A DNA stretch of 64,000 bases from Zingiber officinale (taxonomy: Eukaryota > Streptophyta > Magnoliopsida > Zingiberales > Zingiberaceae): positions 110,090,436 through 110,154,435 of the forward strand of contig NC_056001.1 in the NCBI RefSeq assembly GCF_018446385.1. Direction: 5' to 3'. This document shows, piece after piece, positions 56,909-64,000 of the stretch. A model generated the notes under the pieces. That model was not told the DNA's origin, did no database searches, and was given only the letters and a program-made list of their open reading frames with translations. A program made the translations under genes and the position numbers. How positions within the stretch are numbered: the first letter of the stretch is position 1; the number at the start of each line of letters is the position of its first letter.

Positions 56909-58335
56909 TCCTATCTCCCCCGAGCAGTGTTACTTCGATTCTCTTCTTCCCTTGAGGACAGTCTGGTTCGTTCGGAGGAGGCTCGGGCAAGGATTCAGTC
57001 CCTTTGTGGTTGGTGGTGGTGTGGCCTGGTCGTCCTTTCCGAATTCCTTCGTTCTGCAGATCGACTTCGGTGATGCCGATCCAAAAGTGGCGATCGTCAG
57101 TGGTATCTACACGGAACTGCCCTGCTAGCTGCCAAGTCATAGCAGTCCTTGGTGTTGTGCGTCGTCGACTGGTGGAAGGTGCAAAACATCGGTGTCCACC
57201 TCTTGCTTCTTGGATGAGCGGGCGCCACTTGCTGTACGACATGTGGCCGAGTCTCCTGGTGTGGAGTGGCTCCCAACCGAGGCCCTTTAAGCGGTTGATG
57301 ACTGCTCGATTGACGCCGCTCGGATGCTCCTGTGGGTTCGACGACCATCTCCTTCTTCCTTGCCGCCTGGGCTTCTTCCGCATTAATGTATTCATTGGTC
57401 TTCTTTTGGAGATGACCAAAGTCCTTCGACGACCGCCGAATGAGCGATCGGAAGAACTCTCCCTCGATGAGCCCTTGGGTGAAGGTGTTCACCAACACAT
57501 CTGAGGAGACTGCTAGAATGTCCATCGCCACCTGATTGAAGCGCTGAATATAGGCCCTCAGGGTCTCTCAGGACCCTTGTTTAAGTGAGAATAGATTTAT
57601 GCCCGTCTTCTAATGGTGGAGACTACTAGCAAAGTGATGGAGAAATGCCGCTCGGAAGTCCTTGAAGTTGTGGATCGAACTGTTCGGCAACCGTTTGAAC
57701 CATCATTGCGTCGATCCAGATAAAGTGGTAAGGAAGACTCGACATTTCACCCCGTCCATATACTGGTAAAGGGTGGCCGCGTTGTCAAACTTGGCCAAAT
57801 GGTCATCAGGATCGTTTGCTCCATTGTGATCCCCGATCGTTAGCGGGATGTAATGTTTCGGCAGAGAGTCATTTATGATCCCTTCTGAAAATTATTGATT
57901 GACCCACTCGGACAAGTCATCTTCCCTCGACGCTTTTCCCTTTTGTGCATCCCGCACGGGCGCCTCATCCGAAGAAGATCCTTTGTCTCTATCCGCTCGA
58001 CCTCTTTCTTCTAGTGGAGCCCATGATAGTGCTCGGTTGAAGAGGATTGGCACATTACGACCGTCCCCATAGGAGCCGATCGATCTCCTATTTGGCTCCC
58101 GAGCGAAAAGTTGATCCGCTCGATCTTCTCTTTTTCTTTCAAACTATCGACCTACTGCAGAGGCTCTTTTTCTTTCAAACTATCGACCTACTGCAGAGGT
58201 AGCAGACTCAGGCGTTGGTCGATCGATCAACGCTTGTTGCTGTTGCTCCAATATCTTTGTCACTCGAGCTTGTATTAGTGCATCGAGATCCTCTTACGTC
58301 AGCATCACTGTTGTGAGTTGTCCAACGTCTTCCAT
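56909..58335 (-). pseudogene. gag of gypsy element C
   Basis: The likely start is MEDVGQLTTVM at 58335, matching the start of element B gag (MMEDAGKFNTITM). The best frame (57531-57097) reads VNTFTQGLIEGEFFRSLIRR, YINAEEAQAARKKEM and FCTFHQSTTHNTKDCYDL, the last a CX3H..H..C zinc-finger-like motif kept here but lost in element B. Multiple stops and frame changes occur between 58330 and 57540. A 34-bp exact duplication (CTTTTTCTTTCAAACTATCG...) lies at about 58129-58196. Confidence 0.8.
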
Positions 58336-58386
58336 CTTCTTATTCGGATACAGGTCACGTTCCTACAGACGGTGCCAAATTGATCC

Positions 58387-59069
58387 TGTCCGAATGAAGG
58401 AAGATGGAAAGCCGGGGATGGGGTGACCACTGACGAGATGAAGACTTCAATCCTGCAAAACAAAACCAAACCAGGGCAGAGATCTCTAGCGTTGGCCCTC
58501 TGACGCTCAAGTCAAAATCAGGAAGAAATAATAAGTAATCAAAAAAATGATCATCTTGTCTTTCCTCATACCTGACGTACCTTTTTATACCTTTCTTTGT
58601 GATCATTCATCTGCCCTTATTTAATGATATTAATTGTTAGAGGAAGACTTTTTTTCTTAACTTCTGTGCATTAATGATAAATAAAGTATTCTTCTTGGTC
58701 TTGGCTTCTTCATATTTAATGAAGATAGATAAAGTGTTTTCTTTTGTTTTCTCATCTCTTCCTGTGTAGTGTCATTCATACGAAGGACGGATAGTCCGAA
58801 CGACTCATTTTCCTATAGGACGGGCGGTCCGAACGACTCATTTTCCTGCCAACCAACTACAGGTTGCTCATTCATCCGACCGACCCATGATGTTCATCTG
58901 TCTGACCGAGCAAGTGATCCATTTGGTCATTCCTTTGCTGACCGAGATAACCAGACAATCACCTTTGACCGAGGCTCTTTCCATAAGCCCCGACGTTGAC
59001 CGCCTTGACTTTAACCGACACCGTATCAATTGACATGTGACAGGTCGACTCCCCTTTATCACCGCATCA
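58387..59069 (-). repeat. 5' LTR of gypsy element C
   Basis: 683 bp, the direct-repeat partner of 47091-47754. The internal side is followed on the minus strand by GGATCAATTTGGCACCGTCT, the PBS region. The outer side is TGATGCGGTGATAAAGGGG. An extra copy of the outermost LTR bases lies at 59121-59149 within the TA repeat. Confidence 0.85.
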
Positions 59070-59074
59070 AAATA

Positions 59075-59120
<46 letters not shown>

Positions 59121-59146
59121 GCCGACTCCTTTATGACCGCATCAAA

Positions 59147-59172
<26 letters not shown>
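59070..59172. repeat. (TA)n microsatellite with an embedded copy of the LTR end
   Basis: TA runs at 59072-59120 and 59148-59168 surround GCCGACTCCTTTATGACCGC (59121-59140) plus ATCAAAA. That block duplicates the LTR terminus at 59044-59070. It looks like a slippage or repair duplication. Confidence 0.85.
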
Positions 59173-59177
<5 letters not shown>

Positions 59178-60214
59178 AAGAAGGTTAATCATTAAAAAAA
59201 ATAAAAATTCCAAATCTATATAAGTGATTAAATTCAACAAACTTTATATAATTTCATATTGCCATAAAAAACATAATACAATAACATACAAAAATAGATT
59301 ATTGATCATTATAAATGCAATCAAACAACTTATAAATAAGCACACCAATTTAAAGAATTTAAGTAATAAGGTGGTAAAAGAAGATAGAAAAATAAATACC
59401 TCCTTCCATAAAGGACAAACAAATCAGTTTGCAACAGCAGAAGAGGATAAATATGTAAAGACATCTATCTAGGCCACCTGATCCTACTTGTAAAACATGT
59501 CAAGGGGGCTGCTAAGTATGAGATGTAGTCACCTAACAAAGCTGGCTTGGCAATTGCCCCTACTACTTTTGAGAACAACCATATATATAGTAGCATAAGA
59601 TCTTTATGATCACTTTACAATTCAAATAACTATACAAGAAGAATATCAGGCAAATAATACTTCACATATTTGTAACAATTTGTAATTGACAACATTCAGA
59701 AATAAACTGCAATTTTTGTGTTAACAAACAAGGAAATTTAAGTAGGTGGCATAATAAGAGTGATACTTTCAATGATTCACAACAAAGAAGCTTCTAAGTA
59801 GAATTCTATGCTCCTTAAGCTTTCAACAATATTAAGGGACGAGATAGATTAAATAGAAAAGTGATTTTCACTAACCTTGGCAGATGTCACTGTACCACAA
59901 CATGAACCAAAACTTTGCTAAAAGAAAAGAGGAAACAAAATAACTTTTTTTACAATTTAAAACACAATTTCTTCTATTTGCAAGGAGTTCAACTGACAAC
60001 TTCCTAAACTAAGTGATTCGCAAGTCAATCAGGTAGTAAAAAAGGAATATGGAAAATACTAGCATCCTCATGTCTATATTAACAATTACATTTATAATTG
60101 GCCGGCCGGGAAAGTAATAAGTAAATCGTATCAGAAACTAGAACAAGATTAGTTCAATATCCTTGCTTATCCAAGAAAGTCCTGTTGGATTTTCCTCTCA
60201 AACTCAGCTACAAC
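59173..60214. other. Spacer and 3' flank of the second mTERF gene
   Basis: A/T-rich. No gene is seen; an 82-codon frame at 59224-59472 has no domain. The last 80 bases match the 3' flank of the first mTERF gene. Confidence 0.5.
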
Positions 60215-61330
60215 TCACAAGACTTCAAGCAGTTTGGATAATTTATCTTTGTAAGGGAGCCCATACTTTTGCAAAAATATTGGTTCCGGTGATACGAAAA
60301 TTGTGTGTAGCGTGTCTTGTGAAGTCCATAACCCTTCAGATTTTAACATCTCCATTACATGAAATCGAGGAATTAACCTCTTTTCCAAACTGAATGTTAG
60401 AAACACTGGCAGCTTAGTAATGTCTGAAGGCGTAATTCCAACATCCTTGACTAAAAATTCCATCTTTCTCTGCAACGCCCCAGTGGAAAGCCATAAAAAC
60501 CTTGGATATTTCTTCATTGCAGCAATGAAATCCGAGTATGACAAACCAAAACTGTTCATGATCTTGACTTGGGCCTCAAATTTTTCTCTGCTGACCAAGT
60601 GCAGCACATCAAGGATCCAGAGGAACATCTTAGATTCTCGGGGAATTCCAATCCCGTCAGCTCTATCTACTAGAGCTCGGAGGGAATCTGGTTTCTGCGT
60701 AAAGAAGCCTGGGCTCCTTTTAAGGACAAGAGAAATCCGCTCTTCAGGAATGCCACATTCATCCCTTAAGAAGTTCATATTAGGGCGCACTACATTTTCA
60801 ATGTTGCTGCTAAAAAACCATTTACTCCTCCGGAGATTCTTGAGGAGGATCTCCCTCGATCCAAATAAACTTTCCCAAGCCTTAAATCGGGGGAGAAGCG
60901 TGCTCTCTCTGTTGAAGCCAATAACGAAAGGGTGCCGCGGAGCGATATCCATGATGTCGGACTCAGATAATCCCATGTCGCGCAAAACTTTAAACCTTGG
61001 AGCGAGGTTCGTCTCCACATCCCAGCCGAGCATTCCTGGCCTCCAAGATATTACCTTTCTGAGATTAGCGCCAACGAGGCCCTGGGATCTTAAGAAACCA
61101 AGAACAACGTCGGCATTCTCAGTGGACTGGATACGGCGGAGCGACTTGGAGACCTTGGACGCAACGTCAACGGAGAACCCGCATGTACTCACGAGATACT
61201 CGACCATGAAGTGGGTATCAGGAGAAGCGGTGGCGCCTGAGGAGGAGGCGGAAGTGCCGGTACAGAAGAAGACGCGACAGAGCTGAGACGGCGGAGGAAG
61301 CGCATGGCAACGGACTAGGGAGTGAAGCAT
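60215..61330 (-). CDS. mTERF-domain protein, paralogue of the gene at 32383-33501
   Basis: An intact 371-codon single-exon frame. The N-terminus MLHSLVRCHALPPPSQLCRV is a likely organelle transit peptide. mTERF repeats follow from about residue 80: LRDMGLSESDIMDIAPRHP, DECGIPEERISLVLKRSP, MEFLVKDVGITPSDITKLP and LEKRLIPRFHVMEMLKSEGL, ending LPYKDKLSKLLEVL. It is about 72% identical by eye to the first gene, with one single-residue gap and no frame damage. Conserved flanks on both sides show a segmental duplication. mTERF proteins act on organellar transcripts; the specific role is unknown. Tandem clusters of such genes are common in flowering plants. Confidence 0.92.
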   Translation of the reverse strand: MLHSLVRCHALPPPSQLCRVFFCTGTSASSSGATASPDTHFMVEYLVSTCGFSVDVASKVSKSLRRIQSTENADVVLGFLRSQGLVGANLRKVISWRPGMLGWDVETNLAPRFKVLRDMGLSESDIMDIAPRHPFVIGFNRESTLLPRFKAWESLFGSREILLKNLRRSKWFFSSNIENVVRPNMNFLRDECGIPEERISLVLKRSPGFFTQKPDSLRALVDRADGIGIPRESKMFLWILDVLHLVSREKFEAQVKIMNSFGLSYSDFIAAMKKYPRFLWLSTGALQRKMEFLVKDVGITPSDITKLPVFLTFSLEKRLIPRFHVMEMLKSEGLWTSQDTLHTIFVSPEPIFLQKYGLPYKDKLSKLLEVL

Positions 61331-61829
61331 CGCGTCGGCGCGTCCAGGTTACTTCGTCACAAATGTAACCCAAAGACCTAACCGGAAAACCCTACTTGAA
61401 ACCCCTCATCCAGGTTAACTTCACATTTGACCCCCTGTATGTTTTGCACTTTAAACCAAAGATATCAATAGGGCACAGTGAGATACATGACAATTAATAG
61501 TGGCAAATTGCAAATGCAAAACTGCCACGGAACTAAGCTACGATGCCATAAAACTGCCCCCACTTCATAACCGTAACCATTTGAGGTGAATCTAATCCTA
61601 TTATTTATCTCTTTCAAGATATTAAAGAATTTCTAGGATGAGTATTATTACAAAAACTTGTTCACAAATGAATCGAATGATGGTTCGTAAATCCATCTTG
61701 TGATGATTTCGTAACAGAAATTAAGACAAAGGATAAACAATCTACCCCTTTTTTCATGAAATAAAAGTGGAAACGTTTAAAAGCGGAAAACTTACCTTAA
61801 TTTTTTAATATGTTTTTCCAAGTAAACAG
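61331..61829. other. Upstream flank of the second mTERF gene
   Basis: The first about 110 bases match the upstream flank of the first gene (TTAACTTCACATTTGACCCC). Further on, TCAATAGGGCACAGTGAGA (about 61467) matches DNA beside the mTERF fragment at 31768. No gene is seen. Confidence 0.5.
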
Positions 61830-61965
61830 TGTGTAAGTGGCCATCGGCTTGCCTCATAAGTGTATTCATATGGTAAAAGACGATTAGTTCATCCCAATAT
61901 CTCCGTTAATTCATCCTACATCAACATAGAGGAAGTAAATCAAGGATGACTATTCACCTTCCCGC
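61830..61965 (-). repeat. Diverged SINE body fragment
   Basis: CCTCATAAGTGTATTCATATG...GAGGAAGTAAATCA.GG.TG.CTA resembles 61978-62085 but lacks the tRNA-like head. It is probably an older tandem copy of the same SINE. Confidence 0.55.
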
Positions 61966-61974
61966 TCTAAAGGG

Positions 61975-62196
61975 ACCCTCATAAGGGCATTCATGTGGCA
62001 AAAGGTGATTCGCTCGCCCCCAGCGCCCCCGCCAACCTGTCCCTAGGCCAACACGGAGGAGGTAAATCATGGGTGGCTACTAGCCATTAGTGCAAATGGC
62101 CAAGACATGGGGGAGGTTATGCTTGGTCACGCCGAGTTTCGACCCCAAGACCTCATGTGGCAACACCCCATGCCTTAACCATCACACCGCCCCGAG
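61975..62196 (-). mobile_element. tRNA-derived SINE
   Basis: On the minus strand the start is CTCGGGGCGGTGTGATGGTTAAGGC, with an A-box-like TGATGGTTAAGGC. About 35 bases later a B-box-like GGTCGAAACTC lies at 62134-62144. These are the internal RNA polymerase III promoter blocks of a tRNA-like head. A unique body follows. A third partial copy of the body motif (CATAAGGG.ATTCATGTG) lies at 62202-62275. The fold is not that of a complete tRNA, so this is not a tRNA gene. Confidence 0.65.
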
Positions 62197-62275
62197 GGGA
62201 TTGTCATAAGGGAATTCATGTGACAACACTACATGTCTTAACCATTGCACGTCATAAGGGCAGTCATGCAATATA

Positions 62276-62541
62276 AAAACAAGTCGATTAGCCATCAATT
62301 TAGCAATGAAATTTAAATTTCTTAGCTGAATTAGCAACTGATTTAATTATTTATCAATAATTAACGATGAATTAAAATTTTATCACTAATTAACAACTAA
62401 AAATTAAATCGACCGCTAATTTAGTGACGAATTTAAATTATGTCGCATTAATATTTCATTATCCCCTCTCCCTTGATTAGGTTGGGTGTGGTCTCACGGC
62501 AAGGTTACAGCTTGGAGACGACCTCGTGGCGAGGTCATGGC
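62276..62541. other. A/T-rich spacer with short inverted motifs
   Basis: AATTTAGCAATGAAATTTAAA, GAATTAGCAACTGATTTAA, AATTAACGATGAATTAAAA and AATTTAGTGACGAATTTAAA recur at 25-40-bp spacing (62296-62445). This resembles DNA-transposon subterminal repeats. No gene is seen. Confidence 0.4.
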
Positions 62542-64000
62542 TGTTAGGGTTGATTTGTAGCTAGGGGGTGAATAGCTCGTTGCGCTTCGTTTACTTGCTT
62601 CATGATGATGATATGCAGCGGATAGAACTCGAAGCAAAACTTACAACACTAACTCAAGGATTTACTTGGTATCCACCTCAAGAAGAAGTGACTAATCCAA
62701 GGATCCACACATGACACACTCTCCACTATGAAAAACACTCCTTCTCGGTAACTACCGGAGGTGGAGAAATCTCGTACAAACTCACACAACAAGAAACAAC
62801 ACGCGCAAGAAGAAAATACAAGAATACAAATGAAAAACCTCTTCTTGCTTGACCTTATTGTTGAAGAATGCCTCTTGAACCTTGGAAGTGTAGCAGCACT
62901 TGTCTCCAAGAGCTTCCAAGAACTGGCGGAAAAGTGGTGAGCTTGGTGGAGAAGAATCGGGAGAAGCGTTGCAGCGTTTAAATTCGTCGTCTCCTTTATA
63001 TCTTCACTTCTAAGGCTCCCATTCGATTGGGCATTCTCCCAATCAATTGCCACGTTAGATCCCAACTATCTCAGTTGTCCAAAACCTACATTCTGTGCAA
63101 CAGTCACATCCCAATCGATTGGCCAATTAATTGGGGAGGCTTGAATCGATCAGATGATCGATTCAGAGTGCCTCTGTACTCTACTAGAAATGACCTGAAT
63201 CGATCGATGGATTAATTCAGGATTCTTACCATCCTCGCGAGAAAACCAGCCCCTAATCGATCAACCGATCGATTGGCAGTGGCCAATTGATCGACCGATC
63301 GATTGGCGGTGCCCAATCGATCGACCGATCGATTGGCGGTGCCCAATCGATCGACTGATCGATTGGGGACCGTTTTCTGCTTGTGGCATTGCTTCCCAAT
63401 CGATCGGTTGATCGATTAGGTTGTTGTTTGTCGCAACACTTTGTCCAATCGATCAACTGATCGACTGGCTTGGTCCAATTTGATCACTTGATCAAATTGA
63501 CCAACCCTAGCTCACCCGAGTCAAGTCTAGGGCTCCCAAACACAATATTCAGTCAACATTGACATGTTGGGACTTCTCGTGTCTAGCATCCAATTGACCT
63601 TGACTTGCTGGGACTTCTTCACCAAGTGTTCGGTCAATTCTTTGACCACTTGGACTTTTCTCCTCGTGTCAAGTGTTTGGTCAACCTTGACCCACTTGGA
63701 CTTACCATGTCGGGTCAAGTGTTCGGTCCTCCATGGCTCACTTGGACTTCCTTCCACCAGATGTCCGGTCACCCTTGACCCATCTGGATTTCCTTATGCC
63801 AAGTATCCGGTCACTCCTTTGACCTACTTGGACTTCCCAATACCAAGTGGCTGGTCAACCTTGACCCACCTAGATTTCCACGTGCCTGACTTCACTTACC
63901 AAGACTTTCATCTAGCTCCCACTCACTAAGATTTTCCATTTGCCTGACTTTACTCACTAGGACTTTCCATCTGCTTGGCTTCACTCGCCAGGACTGTCAA
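62542..64000 (-). mobile_element. Reverse-oriented Sirevirus-like LTR, runs off the window
   Basis: It starts TGTTAGGGTTGATTTGTAGC then GGGGGTGAATAGCTCGTTGC, the reverse of the LTR end seen in the other copia elements here. On the minus strand a TATA-like GATATAAAGG is at about 62995-63002, and CAATCGATCGACCGATCGAT-type palindromes (63020-63480) lie upstream of it. Tandem units follow. The other end is outside the window, so solo or complete status is unknown. The 138-codon frame at 62649-63065 lies in this LTR and is not called a gene. Confidence 0.7.
63553..63990 (-). repeat. Tandem block, about 50-55-bp unit, in the LTR
   Basis: About eight units of the form CCAAGTGTTCGGTCAACCTT, GACCCACTTGGACTTCC, with varying length. 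The open frames across it are repeat artefacts. Confidence 0.75.

Larger units (their letters stand above)
47091..59069 (-). mobile_element. Tat-lineage Ty3/gypsy element C with antisense gene
   Basis: On the minus strand the order is 5' LTR (58387-59069), PBS region with TTTGGCACCGTCTGTAGG, gag, protease, RT, RNase H, second RNase H, integrase, a long non-pol region, polypurine tract, and 3' LTR (47091-47754). The LTRs are direct repeats about 80-85% alike by eye, so the element is old. A spliced gene on the opposite strand fills the space between integrase and the 3' LTR, as known for some Tat elements. Two solo LTRs are nested in it. No clear target duplication was found; the right flank is a TA microsatellite. 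Confidence 0.9.

Noticed and set aside
59070..59172. Target duplication of gypsy element C
   Set aside because: The flanks GATCT (left) and AAATA (right) do not match. The TA repeat makes any call unsafe.
62134..62190. tRNA gene
   Set aside because: A and B boxes are present, but acceptor and anticodon arms do not form. It is better explained as a SINE head.
62649..63065. 138-codon minus-strand frame
   Set aside because: It lies within the reversed LTR starting at 62542 and covers its TATA region. No known domain.

Overview
This is a window of a plant nuclear genome. The evidence is LTR retrotransposons of plant lineages (Ty1/copia Sirevirus-like and Ty3/gypsy Tat- and Tekay-like), hAT and CACTA DNA transposons, a FAR1/MULE fragment, plant-type introns, and two organelle-type mTERF genes. 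A monocot, possibly of the ginger order, is my guess from overall style only; I cannot prove it. Only two genes look like intact host genes, the mTERF paralogues at 32383-33501 and 60215-61330 (both minus strand). A third mTERF fragment lies at about 31371-31810. Almost everything else is transposable-element DNA, much of it nested.

Layout. 1-8811: decayed Ty3/gypsy element (LTR end, PBS, gag, RT, RNase H, integrase) whose RT is split by a solo LTR (3408-6958), itself split by another LTR-type insertion (3933-6371). 8812-19355: complete young Ty1/copia Sirevirus-like element with target duplication ACATC, about 1% LTR divergence and two large A/T-rich tandem arrays between gag and protease. 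20391-23292: gutted second Sirevirus with gag, a polypurine region and its 3' LTR. 23520-24040: a tandem repeat with exact 104-bp period. 24998-25242: FAR1/MULE fragment. 25330-26180: a 124/134-bp minisatellite, probably inside the LTR of the next element. 27131-31360: Tat-lineage gypsy element truncated in integrase and lacking the RT catalytic core.

31371-33501: mTERF fragment and mTERF gene. 33910-34542: 434-bp element whose two ends are each a near-perfect hairpin, flanked by 92-bp direct repeats. 34708-45937: hAT element with a broken ZMYM1-like transposase, split by a 5,043-bp CACTA element (37215-42257, duplication ATT) that carries a piece of a receptor-like cytoplasmic kinase gene. 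47091-59069: Tat-lineage gypsy element on the minus strand, with both LTRs, all pol domains in decayed form, and a spliced antisense gene on the plus strand. That antisense gene is split by a reverse-oriented solo copia LTR (48735-51336, duplication AATAT) holding a second solo LTR (48971-50424, duplication CTTAA). 60215-61330: second mTERF gene, followed by a tRNA-derived SINE and, from 62542 to the window end, another reverse-oriented LTR.

The strongest cross-cutting observation is that several different LTR families here each carry their own short palindrome, repeated many times just upstream of the LTR TATA box. In the one complete element the palindrome count differs between the two LTRs (3 versus 6), although the LTRs are otherwise about 99% identical. 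All comparisons were made by eye; no database search was run.
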